Shown here piece after piece: positions 54,270-64,000 of a DNA stretch of 64,000 nucleotides. A program made the position numbers and the translations under genes. This DNA is from Pseudohongiella acticola (lineage in GTDB: Bacteria; Pseudomonadota; Gammaproteobacteria; Pseudomonadales; Pseudohongiellaceae): positions 62,001 to 126,000 of the forward strand of contig NZ_MASR01000002.1 in NCBI RefSeq assembly GCF_001758195.1, written 5' to 3'. Each line of letters starts with the position of its first letter. Position 1 is the first letter of the stretch. The notes beneath the pieces are model-generated. The model was not told the origin of the DNA. It searched no databases and worked only from the letters and a program-made list of their open reading frames with translations.

Positions 54270-56766
54270 AAATGTCGCCTCCCGCTGTTTCGGTCGCTAC
54301 TTTACCATATTCGCCCGACGGGATGTTATGCCAGAAACGGCGATATTGCTGACGATGCGTCGCTGACAATCGTGGCCCGGCGGCCCCGCCCAGCTCGACC
54401 TGAACGGCGCCCGTGGACGGCGTTTGACAGACCACACTGCCAACGTTGTATAAACGCTCAAGCACCACCGGCGCCGGATGTGAAAACCGGTTGCGATAAC
54501 CCGCCGACACCACTGTCAATTTGGGCTGCACGGCCTGCAGGAATGCCGGCAAGGATGAACTGGCGCTGCCGTGATGCGCCGCCTGCAGGACATCCGCACG
54601 CAACCCTGAGGTCCTGGCATGATCCTGTAGCAGGTCGCGTTCAGCTTCACGTTCGATATCACCGGTCAACAGCACGTGCTGGTCACCGGCACTGACCCGC
54701 AACACACAGGCGTTATTATTTTCACCGGCATAACGCTGCCCGGCCGGGTGCAATATCTCGAATACCACGCCGTCCCATTGCCAGCGCATGCCAGCCCGGC
54801 AACGTTCAAAGGACGCCGGTCCACCCAACGCCTCCGGCGCCGATTCCGAGCCGCCCGCCAGTCGGCGCTTTATGGCAAACTGCTGCGCCACCGACGCCGC
54901 CCCGCCGCTGTGATCCTGATGCCAGTGACTGATGATAAGCATGTCCAGCGCCCGCACATGCCGTGCACGCAAGTACGGGACGATGACTGCACGGCCGGTA
55001 TCGAATTGCGGCCCCATGGCCGGACCGGTATCAAACAGCAGATGGTGATTGTGTGTATGCACCACCACGGCAAGGCCCTGACCGACGTCGAGAAACTGCA
55101 GTTGCGCCTGTCCCGGTGGCGGTCGCACTGCTTCGGCCGGCCACAGCAGAGGCATCAACAGGCAGCCGGGCAACAACCAGGGAGTCCGCGTTGGTATCAG
55201 CCCTCTGGGCGCCAGCAACAGCACCACCGCCAGCGCTGCCAGCGTTGACGCCATCAGGCCCGGCGGTGAGGGTTGCCACAGCGCAGGCCCGAACTCGACC
55301 ACGCCGGCCAGTGCCACAAACAATCCGTTCAACAGCCAGTCAGCCAATGCCAGTGGCCAGATCGCCAGTGAGGGTATGAGCATCAACAATACGGCGCCAA
55401 GCAATGCCAGCGGCACCACCAGCAAACTCACCAACGGGATGGCCAGAACATTGGTCAGCGGTGATATCAGCGACATCTGCCCGGTCCACAGCAATAGGGG
55501 CAACAACAGTCCGACACTGACTGCCCACTGCGGTTGCACCCAGTTGTGCCACAGCCATTGGCCTGGTGATGCCAGCGATGGCGACGCTGGCCGACGATAG
55601 CCGCTGAAGGCAAATAACAGAGCCGCCACGGCGGTGAATGACAGCCAGAAACCGGCCTGGGTCACACTCATGGGCGCCAGCAGCAACACCAGCGAAGCTG
55701 CCAGCAACAGGCTGTAGCTGGGCAAAAACCGTCGTCCCAGCACATGCCCCGACATCAACACCAGCACCATGATCAAGGCTCGCTGGGTCGGTAGCGAAAA
55801 ACCCGCCAGACCGCTGTATACCAGAGCCGCCAGTACCGCAGCCAGGGCGCCGTAATGCTGCGCCGGCAACCGCAACAGTAAGGCCGGCAGCAGCCTCACC
55901 AGCAGGTTGATCACGGTATAGGCGGTCAAGGCAACAAAGCCGACATGCAGGCCGGAGATGACCAGCAGATGATTGGTGCCGGTGCGGGTCAGCAGTTCCC
56001 ATTGCGCTGAACTGACACCGTCACGATCGCCCAGGATCAGGGCACTGAGCAGGCCCGGGTTCTGCAACCGCGGCGCCAGCGCAAACAGACGTGCGCGCAG
56101 ACCGGCGCGGGCCGACTGTAACCCAGGCCCGGCCGCGCTCAGGCGTTTGTTGAAAGCGGTATCACGCACATACCCCCGAGCCATAATGCCCCGCCCGAAC
56201 AGGGCGGCTTCGTAGTCATAACCGCCGGGATTGGCAAAACCATGCGGCCGGTTCAGCCGCACCCGAAAGCGCCAGCGCTCGCCGGGCCACAGCGTCAGAC
56301 CGGCATACTCGTTGAGACTGATCCGCGCCCCGCGCATTGGTGTCGGCTGGTCTGAGTCGGGGATTGCATCCGGGGAGACACAATCGCGAGGATGCAGACG
56401 ATAGCAGGTAGAGTCGATACGCAACTCAAACTGCTGAAACTGCGCCCGCGGTGAGGGCAGACTGACAATGCGCCCGCTGACCCAGAAATCCACCCCTTCC
56501 AGTTCGGACGGCAACTGCTGCTGCATCTGGCGAGAGGCATCAAAGCAGAACCACAACAGACCCAGCACCAGGGCCATGACGAGTTGCAGGCTCAAGGCCG
56601 CAAGGCGCCATCGGCCCCTTTCTGGAGACCACGCCACCGCGACCAGCAGCACAGTAGTGGCCAGCAGCATCAAACAAACAATGGCGGCCACCGGCCAGGG
56701 CGGCAACACCGGCAACCGACTGAACAGCCAGATGCCCAGACAAAACGCCAGCATCCCTGCGCGCAT
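54187..56766 (-). CDS. comEC: ComEC/Rec2-type DNA uptake channel
   Basis: The product is 859 residues. N-terminal membrane segments and an OB-like domain are followed by the competence domain (LLTRTGTNHLLVISGLHVGF, near 262-281) and many further membrane helices, then a C-terminal metallo-beta-lactamase domain (MLIISHWHQDHSGGA and QLQFLDVGQGLAVVVHTHNH). ComEC conducts single-stranded DNA across the inner membrane in natural transformation. It is in the conserved lol-comEC-exbB location of Pseudomonas. Its presence suggests the organism may take up DNA, but that depends on pilus genes outside the window. Confidence 0.93.
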   Translation of the reverse strand: MRAGMLAFCLGIWLFSRLPVLPPWPVAAIVCLMLLATTVLLVAVAWSPERGRWRLAALSLQLVMALVLGLLWFCFDASRQMQQQLPSELEGVDFWVSGRIVSLPSPRAQFQQFELRIDSTCYRLHPRDCVSPDAIPDSDQPTPMRGARISLNEYAGLTLWPGERWRFRVRLNRPHGFANPGGYDYEAALFGRGIMARGYVRDTAFNKRLSAAGPGLQSARAGLRARLFALAPRLQNPGLLSALILGDRDGVSSAQWELLTRTGTNHLLVISGLHVGFVALTAYTVINLLVRLLPALLLRLPAQHYGALAAVLAALVYSGLAGFSLPTQRALIMVLVLMSGHVLGRRFLPSYSLLLAASLVLLLAPMSVTQAGFWLSFTAVAALLFAFSGYRRPASPSLASPGQWLWHNWVQPQWAVSVGLLLPLLLWTGQMSLISPLTNVLAIPLVSLLVVPLALLGAVLLMLIPSLAIWPLALADWLLNGLFVALAGVVEFGPALWQPSPPGLMASTLAALAVVLLLAPRGLIPTRTPWLLPGCLLMPLLWPAEAVRPPPGQAQLQFLDVGQGLAVVVHTHNHHLLFDTGPAMGPQFDTGRAVIVPYLRARHVRALDMLIISHWHQDHSGGAASVAQQFAIKRRLAGGSESAPEALGGPASFERCRAGMRWQWDGVVFEILHPAGQRYAGENNNACVLRVSAGDQHVLLTGDIEREAERDLLQDHARTSGLRADVLQAAHHGSASSSLPAFLQAVQPKLTVVSAGYRNRFSHPAPVVLERLYNVGSVVCQTPSTGAVQVELGGAAGPRLSATHRQQYRRFWHNIPSGEYGKVATETAGGDICGRDRDGGWLVDAANNSVFHSGDCDCH

Positions 56767-56889
56767 AACACGTCATGGCCGCCATCGTAGCGGCTTCCTG
56801 TTCAGATTGGGGTTAATCAGTGTGTAATGGCAGATATAGCAGATGCACCGGGGCTTTACCGGAAAAACCAGGGCTGATCACAGACGGCG

Positions 56890-58140
56890 CTATTCGCTGC
56901 GCAGGGCTTCCGCAGGCAACACACGGGCTGCTCGCCAGGCAGGATAGAGGCTGGCCAGCAGGCACAGGACCAGCACACCCAGGCTGACGCCAAGCAGATC
57001 GGACACACGCAATTGCGACGGCAGGAAATCGACCGGGTAGACATCAGCACTGAGCAGTTGGGCACCGGAAAGCTGTTCAATCCAGGCGAACAGATCACTG
57101 ACACTGAGAGCCAGCCCAATGCCCAGCACCAGCCCGGCCAGTGTACCCAGCAACCCCACCAGGCAACCCTGCAATACAAAAATGCGGCCAATCATGCCGG
57201 GAGATGCGCCCATCGTGCGCAAAATGGCGATATCGCCGCGTTTGTCACGCACAATCATGATCAGGCTCACCACCAGATTAAACGCCGCCACCGCGACCAG
57301 CAGCCACAATAAAAAGCCTACGATGGTGCGGGACAGACGGATATTCTCGTATATTGCGCCAAACCACTGGGTCCAGGTTTCCAGATAAACACCCTGCGGC
57401 AACAGCACCTCAATGTTATCGCGCAGCGCATTCACCGCCAGCACGTCATCGGTGCGCAGGCGCAGACCCGTGAAGCGGTCAGGCTGGCGATACAGGGCCT
57501 GGGCATCGGGCAGCGCAATCATCACCAGCCGCTCATCAAGCTCCTGCGTGCCCACCCGGTAAATGCCACCCACGGTAAAGCGTCGTTGCACCGGCAGCGG
57601 CGCCACCGGGTTGATGGACACATTCAGTGAGTACAGTGTGACGTTGTCGCCCAGACCGACGCCCAGACGTTGCGCCAGCGTTTCGCCAAGCACCAGCTGA
57701 AAACGTGATTCCGCCAGCGACATCAGGCTTCCTTGCCGCATAAAACGGGACAGGCGGGAAATGTCAGCTTCGCGCGCCGGATCAACACCATTGACCAGTA
57801 CGCCGACATTGTCTTCCGGCCCGGCAATCACGCCATTGGCCTCCAGTACCGGCGCACTCAGATTGACACCGGGCACCGCCAGCACCTCACTGTCGAGCTG
57901 CGCCCAGCGCTCACTGTCGATATGCTCTGGCGTGCGCAGGGTGGCGTGCGGCATGATACCGAGCACATTCTCCCGCACTTCGCGATCAAAGCCATTCATG
58001 ACCGACAACACGGTGATCAGAATACAGACGCTGAGTGCCAGCCCGCCAATGGTCAGCATGGACATAAAGCTCACCAGTTCACTGCGTCGCCCCACGCTGA
58101 CATAGCGCAAGGCAATAAATGCTGACAGGGAGCGCGTCAT
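56890..58140 (-). CDS. lolE: Lipoprotein-releasing permease subunit (second of the pair)
   Basis: The ATG at 58140 overlaps the lolD stop as ATGA; the product is 416 residues. It has the FtsX-like topology: one N-terminal membrane segment ([20 protein letters not shown]), a large periplasmic domain, and three C-terminal segments. [19 protein letters not shown] is the conserved start of the LolC/E family. With LolC and LolD it extracts lipoproteins from the inner membrane and hands them to LolA. I name it lolE from gene order. Confidence 0.9.
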   Translation of the reverse strand: MTRSLSAFIALRYVSVGRRSELVSFMSMLTIGGLALSVCILITVLSVMNGFDREVRENVLGIMPHATLRTPEHIDSERWAQLDSEVLAVPGVNLSAPVLEANGVIAGPEDNVGVLVNGVDPAREADISRLSRFMRQGSLMSLAESRFQLVLGETLAQRLGVGLGDNVTLYSLNVSINPVAPLPVQRRFTVGGIYRVGTQELDERLVMIALPDAQALYRQPDRFTGLRLRTDDVLAVNALRDNIEVLLPQGVYLETWTQWFGAIYENIRLSRTIVGFLLWLLVAVAAFNLVVSLIMIVRDKRGDIAILRTMGASPGMIGRIFVLQGCLVGLLGTLAGLVLGIGLALSVSDLFAWIEQLSGAQLLSADVYPVDFLPSQLRVSDLLGVSLGVLVLCLLASLYPAWRAARVLPAEALRSE

Positions 58141-58985
58141 GCCTGCAGACACCCGTTGTTCAGCAGCAGCACACGGTCCAGGCTGGCAGCGAACTGTTCA
58201 TCATGGGTCACCACCACAAAACTGGTGGCCAGTTGCTGATTCAGGTCCTGCATCAATTCGTGAATACCACTGGCGGTGCGGCGATCAAGGTTGCCTGTGG
58301 GCTCGTCCATCAGCACACAACGCGGGGAAGCCACCAACGCGCGGGCAATCGCCACACGCTGCCGCTCGCCGCCCGACAGTTCCGCCGGTTTGTGACTGAG
58401 CCGGTGCTGCAAACCGACCCGGCGCAACAGTTCTGCTGCCCGGTCTCGGGCATCAGCCACCCTGGCGCCGCCGATCAGCAGTGGCATGGCAACATTTTCC
58501 AGCGCACTGAATTCACCGAGCAAATGGTGAAACTGGTAAACAAACCCCAGATAACGATTACGCAGCAAACCACGCTCTTTGTCTGACAGCGCCGACAATG
58601 CCTGACCGGCGACGTCGATTTCGCCACCACTGGGCATATCCAGCCCGCCCAACATGTTGAGCAAGGTGGTTTTGCCCGAGCCCGAACTGCCCACGATGGC
58701 GATGCGCTCACCGGGCATGACGTTGAGGTTGATGTCCGTCAACACTTCGACCTGCTGCGGCCCCTGCGTGTAGATTTTGCTTAAATGGCGGCAACTGATC
58801 ACCGCGCCGCGTGCCACGGATTGCTCCGGACTGCTGTCGTTAGGCTGTCTTCGCTCTGTGTAGCGCGGCTCTTGCCCTGTGTCACGTGGCTCTTGCCTTT
58901 GGTCGCGTGGCTCTTGCCTTTTGTCGCGTGGCTCTGGCCCTTTATCGCCCGGCTCTGGCAGTGTCATATCTGGCTCCAGCGTCAT
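58137..58985 (-). CDS. lolD: Lipoprotein-releasing ABC ATPase, with N-terminal repeat extension if read from the first ATG
   Basis: Walker [19 protein letters not shown], signature [17 protein letters not shown] and Walker [13 protein letters not shown] define LolD. From the ATG at 58985 the product has 282 residues with ~56 extra N-terminal residues made of a repeated EPRD-x-R/G-Q unit. A GTG at 58817 with GGAG 5 nt upstream would give a standard 226-residue LolD. I keep the long frame because it starts one base before the lolC stop region (coupling), but the short form may be the real product. It powers lipoprotein release. Confidence 0.9.
   Translation of the reverse strand: MTLEPDMTLPEPGDKGPEPRDKRQEPRDQRQEPRDTGQEPRYTERRQPNDSSPEQSVARGAVISCRHLSKIYTQGPQQVEVLTDINLNVMPGERIAIVGSSGSGKTTLLNMLGGLDMPSGGEIDVAGQALSALSDKERGLLRNRYLGFVYQFHHLLGEFSALENVAMPLLIGGARVADARDRAAELLRRVGLQHRLSHKPAELSGGERQRVAIARALVASPRCVLMDEPTGNLDRRTASGIHELMQDLNQQLATSFVVVTHDEQFAASLDRVLLLNNGCLQA
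58864..58968 (-). repeat. Five 21-bp tandem repeats at the lolD 5' end
   Basis: On the + strand, about five 21-bp units such as CGTGGCTCTTGCCTTTGGTCG follow one another with small differences. In the lolD frame they encode seven-residue repeats of the EPRDKRQ type. Copy-number variation in such a repeat would not shift the frame. Confidence 0.75.
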
Positions 58986-60233
58986 TTATTCGTACCTGAG
59001 AACATCGGCGGGCTGGATGCGCGAGGCACGCCAGGCCGGGTAAAGCGTTGCCAGCAGGCTGACCAGCAACGCACTGGCGCAGACCAGCGCCACATCAGCC
59101 CACTGCAATTCCGACTGCAGGTGAGCAATCATGTAAACATCGCCGGGCGCCAGTGCACTGTTGAGCAGCGACTGGACGGCCTGGGTCAGGTCACCAATGC
59201 TGGCTGCCAGCGCCACACCCCCGAGCGCGCCCAGCAGGGTACCAAACACCCCGGCGGCCAGGCCCTGAATCACAAACACGGCCATCACCGTGCCGCGCCC
59301 GGCGCCCATGGTGCGCAGAATCGCAATGTCGGCGCTTTTATCAGCCACTGTCATCACCAGTGTGGCCACAATGTTAACGGCGCCAATAATGACAATCATC
59401 AATAACATGAACCCGGTCAGCACCTTTTCCAGGCGCAGGGCATCAAACAGGCTGCGACGGCTCTGATCCCAGCTGTTGACCCGATAGTCAGCCGGTGGCA
59501 GCGCCTGCGCTGCACGAGAGCTCAAGGCAGCGGCATTAAACAGATCATCCACCCGCAATCGCATCTGCATGCGCCCGGTGCCCGGACCGCTGCCGGCAAA
59601 CAGGGCCTGCGCCGCCGGCAAATTCACCAGCGCCGTGCTGGCATTGTCATAAAACCCGAAGTCGGCGACACCCAGCACCCGAAAACTGCGGGCATCGCCG
59701 GTATCCCGACTCAGCAGACTGGACAGGGGCGTCACCGACAACTGCATGCCATTAAACAGTGCCAGCCGGGAGGCCAGGCGGGTTCCGAGAATAATGCCAT
59801 CCGGCGTTTCTGCCAGCGCCGCCAGCAACTGCTCCAGATGAGGACTGTCCTGCTGCAACACAGCTGGCTCCGAGGCCGGATCGACACCGCGCACGGCAAC
59901 AAACTCGCCATTACCATCAGCGCGCAGCCAGGCTTCGCCCTCAACAAACGGCGCTGCCGCGACTATGCCGCTCTGTTGCTGCAGGGTCCGCGCCGCTTGC
60001 TGCCAGCCGATACCACCGGCAGGCAACACCAGGCCGGCATGCGGCACTGACTTCAGGGTTTCGTTACGCATGGTGCTGGTCGATGCATTGATTACCGACA
60101 TCACCGCAATCAGAGCCAGCACACCCAGTGCTATGCCCAGCATGGAGATCAGCGAGACAAAGGACATCAGCTGATTTTTTTTGCGGGCTCTGACAAAACG
60201 CAGCCCGACAAACAGGACCAGAGGTTGGTACAT
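58986..60233 (-). CDS. lolC: Lipoprotein-releasing permease subunit (first of the pair)
   Basis: The product is 415 residues. The N-terminus MYQPLVLFVGLRFVRARKKN is the classic LolC start, followed by the first membrane segment and VLALIAVMSVINAST. A periplasmic domain and three C-terminal membrane segments complete the FtsX-like topology. It abuts lolD directly. In the family LolC contacts LolA through its periplasmic Hook. It is the first gene of the minus-strand train and has a promoter-like sequence upstream. Confidence 0.93.
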   Translation of the reverse strand: MYQPLVLFVGLRFVRARKKNQLMSFVSLISMLGIALGVLALIAVMSVINASTSTMRNETLKSVPHAGLVLPAGGIGWQQAARTLQQQSGIVAAAPFVEGEAWLRADGNGEFVAVRGVDPASEPAVLQQDSPHLEQLLAALAETPDGIILGTRLASRLALFNGMQLSVTPLSSLLSRDTGDARSFRVLGVADFGFYDNASTALVNLPAAQALFAGSGPGTGRMQMRLRVDDLFNAAALSSRAAQALPPADYRVNSWDQSRRSLFDALRLEKVLTGFMLLMIVIIGAVNIVATLVMTVADKSADIAILRTMGAGRGTVMAVFVIQGLAAGVFGTLLGALGGVALAASIGDLTQAVQSLLNSALAPGDVYMIAHLQSELQWADVALVCASALLVSLLATLYPAWRASRIQPADVLRYE

Positions 60234-60272
60234 GAACGGTTTATCCTGAACGGCACGGGATCGACGGCAAGG

Positions 60273-60301
60273 ATTCTAGTCGAGGCACCGGAGTAAAACA
60301 A
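60273..60301 (-). promoter_or_regulatory. Candidate lolCDE promoter
   Basis: On the minus strand TTGTTT (60301-60296), a 17-bp spacer and TAGAAT (60278-60273) form a plausible sigma-70 promoter 40 bp before the lolC start. Confidence 0.5.
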
Positions 60302-60374
60302 ACTTCCATCGCCAGTGCCTGACCGCCTGCCCCGGCACAGTTAAAAACGGACTGTGAATAAGTAACACAGGTGA

Positions 60375-60403
60375 TTGAATGGGAAAGGTTTTGCTGTTAT
60401 AGT
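60375..60403 (+). promoter_or_regulatory. Candidate rne promoter
   Basis: TTGAAT (60375-60380), a 17-bp spacer and TATAGT (60398-60403) form a good sigma-70 promoter. A transcript from here would have a leader of about 715 nt before rne. In E. coli RNase E regulates its own message through a structured long leader. Confidence 0.55.
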
Positions 60404-61127
60404 CGCGGAGCTGTGAAAGTGGTTGGTTGCCAAACCGTGTATACACAAATTGTAGAACTTGCAGCACGGGACATGTCGATTACATGTCAGCGCCAACACG
60501 TTGTTAACACAGCAGTTATGCGAAACAAACATCGTGACAACGAATTTTGCAGTACCGGATTTTTAAAAGCAGTACTTAACCGAGCAACCAGACTGAAGAC
60601 TCGGGTGAATGATTTTTGCGCGGGGGCACACCGAAAGTGAATGCCCCGCCGCATCCCGCTCCAGCAGGATCTCAACCACACAAGTTGAGCCGCTGAGCCG
60701 GAAAGCCGGGCACACAAACGGCGACAACATACAAGCAAGGCGCTGCACTGATTTTGATGTTTGGGCTCTGATTTGCGAGCTCTGATTTTCGAGCAGATGC
60801 AGCCACCGAAAGACCGTGACCTCGACACGACCGGGCAACGATTCATCGACCCGATTCCGATACCGAAACACGGTTGCAGTGACAGCAGGACACCTGAACT
60901 TTATCCATGGGTTCGGTTAGCAGTAGCGGCAATACCAGTCCACCGGGCCCGGCAGTTTAAGGCACCGAGACCGGACACCGCCCTCTTTGCGCCCCCTGTC
61001 ACCGGCATGTCCCACAGCCTTATTCCGGCTGTTTGCGCATGCTCTCGGCTTGTCCTGTCCCGCCCCGCCTGCGCAAATCATCTCCCCCGAATTGACTGAT
61101 CTGGTTCAACAGAGATGTGAATTCACT
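60404..61127 (+). other. Long leader region of rne
   Basis: No supported gene is seen in these 724 bp; the short open frames lack ribosome sites and have unnatural composition. The stretch is probably the 5' untranslated region through which RNase E senses its own activity. Stem-forming segments are present, but I cannot fold the region by eye with confidence. Confidence 0.5.
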
Positions 61128-64000
61128 ATGAAAAGAATGTTGATCAATGCCACACAGGAAGAAGAGTTGCGGGTTGCCCTCGTTGACGGCCAGAAACTTT
61201 ACGACCTGGATATTGAAAACCGCACCCGTGTACAGAAAAAGGCCAGCATCTTCAAAGGCCGTATTACCCGCGTAGAACCCAGCCTGGAGGCCGCCTTTGT
61301 TGATTTCGGCGCCGAGCGTCACGGCTTCCTGCCCCTGAAAGAAATTGCCCCTTCGTATTTCCGTAAAGGCATCGAAGGCGGCCGCGTCAATATCAAAGAA
61401 GCGGTTGCTGAAGGCACTGAAGTGATTGTGCAGGTAGAAAAGGAAGAGCGCGGCAACAAAGGCGCGGCGCTGACCACCTTTATCAGCCTGGCCGGTCGTT
61501 ACCTGGTGCTGATGCCAAACAACCCGCGCGCCGGTGGTATCTCCCGCCGCATCGAAGGTGACGAACGCTCCGAGATCCGCGAAGCTATCAATGGTCTGAA
61601 TATTCCTGACGGCATGGGCATCATTGTGCGCACCGCAGGTGTCGGCAAGCAACAGGAAGAACTGCAGTGGGACCTGGATTACCTGCTGTCGCTGTGGCAG
61701 TCGATCACAGAAGCTGCCGAGAAAAAATCAGCGCCCTTCCTGATCTATCAGGAAAGCAACGTCATTATCCGTACCATTCGTGATTACCTGCGCCAGGACA
61801 TCGGCGAAGTGTTATTCGACACCCAGGAATCCTATGCCGAAGCCATCGACTTTGTACGTCAGGTGATGCCGCATTACGAATCGCGTATCAAGTTGTATCA
61901 GGAAGCCCTGCCGCTGTTCAATCGCTTCCAGATTGAAGCCCAGATTGAATCGGCGTTTCAGCGCGAAGTAAAACTGCCTTCGGGCGGCTCCATTGTCATC
62001 GACCCGACTGAAGCGTTGATCTCCATCGACATCAACTCTTCTCGCGCCACGCGCGGGTCGGACATCGAAGAAACCGCCTTGAACACCAACCTGGAAGCGG
62101 CCGATGAAATTGCCCGCCAGCTGCGCCTGCGCGACATGGGCGGCCTGGTGGTTATCGATTTCATCGACATGAGCGCTGCCAGAAACCAGAAAGAAGTTGA
62201 AAACCGCATGCGCGATGCGCTGGAAGCGGACCGTGCACGAGTACAGGTCGGCCGCATCTCCCGCTTCGGCCTGCTGGAAATGTCACGTCAGCGTCTACGT
62301 CCATCGCTGGAAGAAACCAGCGCCGTGGTATGCCCACGCTGCAATGGCCAGGGTGCGATTCGCGATGTGAAATCGCTGTGCCTGTCCATTCTTCGAATCC
62401 TGCAGGAAGAAGCCAACAAAAAGAAAAGCGCCGAGATCCATGCCATTGTGCCGTTGTCGGTCGCCTCTTACCTGCTGAACGAAAAGCGTTCTGCAGTGCT
62501 GGCCATTGAAGCACAGAGCAAAACCCGCCTGCTGATCATTGCCAACCCGGCCATGGAAACACCGCACTACGAAATCCAGAGCATCAGCGCACAGGATGGC
62601 AGCACCTCGTCGCATCGCGCCAGTTTCGAAATTGAAACCGGTGGTCCGGATGACGATGTCATTCAGGCGAAGAAATCGGCGCCGGCACAACAGGCCGCCG
62701 TACAGGCGCCAACGCTGGCCCAGGCACCGGCCCATGTGCCGACCACTCGTCTGGCACCGCCCGCACCAAAGAAAAAAGGTTTCCTGGGATCACTGATCTC
62801 CGTCTTCACCGAAGTCTTTACAGGCGCGGCCAATGACGAAGAAGATGAGAAAGAGGAAGAAAACAAGGATCGCAACTCGCGCAATCGCGAGCGTCGCCCG
62901 CAGAACAACCAGCAGCGACACCAGAAGCAGGGTCGCGGCAATCAGCGCGGCAACCGCAATGATCGTGGTGACAAGGCGGAGCGCGGCGAAAAATCGGAGA
63001 GAAACGACAAAGGCGGCGACGACAGGTCCGATCGCTCCGAGTCCTCGCAGGGCCAGAGTCAAGGGCAAGGCCAGGGTCGTCGACGTGGCGGCCGCAATCG
63101 TTCACAGAACGACGAGTCGGACACTCGCAAGGACAACAACGCTGCAAACAGCAACAACGATGCCGCGTCCGGTGACGCGTCAGACGACAACAAGGGCGGC
63201 GAAGGTCAGAGCCGTCGCCGTCGTGGCGATCGCCGTCCGCGCAACACCACCAAGCGTCAGCGTGGACCACATCCCGATGCGGCCGAGAATGAAAATGCAG
63301 TGACAGACACTGCCGCCAGCGACGATCAGTCCGCTAATCAGGACAACAAGGCTGCGGACGATAAAGGCAGCAAGCCCGGCGCTCGCACAAAGGCGGCTGA
63401 CACGTCAGACGACAGCAGCAACACTGAGAACTCAGGTGACAATTCGGCGAGCGAAACCAACGAAGACGGCACAGCAAAACCCCGTCGTCGTCGCAGCCGT
63501 GGTGGCAGCCGCCGCCGTGGCCGCGGCAACAACGCCGAGTCGCAGGACAAAGATGGCAACACCAGTGATGGCCAGGAGAGCCAGGAGAGCCAAAACAGCC
63601 AGGACGGCAATAGTGCTGCCGACGCTGATGGCAACACAGCAGACGAGCAGAAAAAACCCGCTGCTGCAAAAGCCAAAGACAGCAGCGATGATCTGCCCGA
63701 GGCGGCAAAAGCTGTGCAGGAAGCACAGGCCGCCGAAGCAGCCCTGAGAGAACCGAAGGCCAAAGCAGCGGGCGAAGACAAAGCCGCGGCCTCAGGTGAG
63801 GAAAAGGCCTCTGGCGAAGAGAAAGCCACTGACGAAGCGAAGGCCCCTAGCGAGAAGAAAGCTTCTAGCGCAGAAAAAGCCTCAAGCAAAACAAAGGCCG
63901 ACGCAGCTGCGAGTGATGAGAAAGCCGTGAGCGAAGAAGCAGCCGTGAGCGATAAGAAAGCCGCGAGCAACGAAGCAGCCTCGAGCGATAAAGCCGTCGA
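61128..64000 (+). CDS. rne: Ribonuclease E (C-terminus beyond window)
   Basis: The frame from ATG 61128 is open to the right edge (at least 957 residues). [20 protein letters not shown] starts the catalytic half; the S1 domain follows ([20 protein letters not shown]), the two catalytic Asp lie in [15 protein letters not shown] and [11 protein letters not shown], and the Zn-link is [28 protein letters not shown] segment near residue 550 is an amphipathic membrane-targeting helix. After it come Arg/Asn/Gly-rich RNA-binding stretches and a long acidic, Ala/Lys/Ser-rich tail that forms the degradosome scaffold. It cleaves mRNA and rRNA/tRNA precursors. Confidence 0.97.
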   Translation, partial: MKRMLINATQEEELRVALVDGQKLYDLDIENRTRVQKKASIFKGRITRVEPSLEAAFVDFGAERHGFLPLKEIAPSYFRKGIEGGRVNIKEAVAEGTEVIVQVEKEERGNKGAALTTFISLAGRYLVLMPNNPRAGGISRRIEGDERSEIREAINGLNIPDGMGIIVRTAGVGKQQEELQWDLDYLLSLWQSITEAAEKKSAPFLIYQESNVIIRTIRDYLRQDIGEVLFDTQESYAEAIDFVRQVMPHYESRIKLYQEALPLFNRFQIEAQIESAFQREVKLPSGGSIVIDPTEALISIDINSSRATRGSDIEETALNTNLEAADEIARQLRLRDMGGLVVIDFIDMSAARNQKEVENRMRDALEADRARVQVGRISRFGLLEMSRQRLRPSLEETSAVVCPRCNGQGAIRDVKSLCLSILRILQEEANKKKSAEIHAIVPLSVASYLLNEKRSAVLAIEAQSKTRLLIIANPAMETPHYEIQSISAQDGSTSSHRASFEIETGGPDDDVIQAKKSAPAQQAAVQAPTLAQAPAHVPTTRLAPPAPKKKGFLGSLISVFTEVFTGAANDEEDEKEEENKDRNSRNRERRPQNNQQRHQKQGRGNQRGNRNDRGDKAERGEKSERNDKGGDDRSDRSESSQGQSQGQGQGRRRGGRNRSQNDESDTRKDNNAANSNNDAASGDASDDNKGGEGQSRRRRGDRRPRNTTKRQRGPHPDAAENENAVTDTAASDDQSANQDNKAADDKGSKPGARTKAADTSDDSSNTENSGDNSASETNEDGTAKPRRRRSRGGSRRRGRGNNAESQDKDGNTSDGQESQESQNSQDGNSAADADGNTADEQKKPAAAKAKDSSDDLPEAAKAVQEAQAAEAALREPKAKAAGEDKAAASGEEKASGEEKATDEAKAPSEKKASSAEKASSKTKADAAASDEKAVSEEAAVSDKKAASNEAASSDKAV
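63770..64000 (+). repeat. Low-complexity KA/SE-rich repeats in the rne tail
   Basis: The end of the visible rne frame consists of degenerate short units built on -EEKA-, -SDEKA- and -SSEKA-. They are disordered linker sequence of the degradosome scaffold and likely prone to length variation between strains. Confidence 0.6.

Noticed and set aside
58864-58968. CRISPR-like or VNTR array of independent function
   Set aside because: The 21-bp units are directly tandem with no spacers and stay in frame with lolD.
60371-60640. 89-residue plus-strand frame before rne
   Set aside because: It overlaps the candidate rne promoter, has no ribosome site and has unnatural composition.
61128-64000. Long minus-strand frames opposite rne, some hydrophobic
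   Set aside because: They arise from the repetitive acidic and Arg-rich codons of the RNase E tail read backwards.

Overview
The window is a gammaproteobacterial chromosome with two parts: about 44.4 kb of a lambdoid siphovirus prophage that runs off the left edge (1 to ~44,490), and about 19 kb of host chromosome (44,497 to 64,000). The host genes (lolCDE, comEC, exbB/exbD, msbA, lpxK, a Trm112-like gene, kdsB, a low-molecular-weight phosphatase, murB, with rne divergent) follow the order known from Pseudomonas and relatives, so the organism is probably a Gram-negative member of the Pseudomonadales or a close order. A species cannot be named from the sequence.

The prophage sits against the 3' end of a tRNA-Cys gene and is a mirror image of lambda. 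Reading from the chromosome junction leftwards: integrase and a probable excisionase; an early 'left' operon on the + strand (36.0-44.4 kb) driven by a PL-like promoter; accessory cargo (28.8-35.8 kb) between PL and the repressor, which is where lambda keeps rexAB; cI (+) and cro (-) around three operators spaced 23 bp apart; a PR-driven operon on the - strand with a lambda-O-like protein whose own coding sequence holds an iteron-like array, followed by nuclease and resolvase genes; a candidate late regulator; a lysis cassette (holin, SAR endolysin, nested Rz/Rz1); HNH-terS-terL-portal-S49 protease-HK97 capsid; head-tail connectors; tail tube, frameshifted chaperone, tape measure, tail tip, and fibre genes leaving the window.

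The cargo looks like phage-versus-phage equipment: a secreted HNH nuclease, an AAA+ ATPase/subtilase pair of the IetAS defence type, a Panacea-type antitoxin next to a small membrane protein, and a surface lipoprotein. The early operon adds a dTMP kinase, a membrane-anchored HExxHxxGxxH protease and a lone DNA cytosine methyltransferase.

The least explained stretch is about 480 bp (25,511-25,988) between early genes. It has no convincing gene but holds a tRNA-like element with a 68-nt insertion between its anticodon-like arm and its T arm, surrounded by other hairpins. The host part is essentially one long minus-strand gene train from lolC to pgsA and the two tRNAs (lipoprotein export, DNA uptake, energy coupling, LPS and peptidoglycan synthesis, DNA repair), with rne reading out to the right edge.
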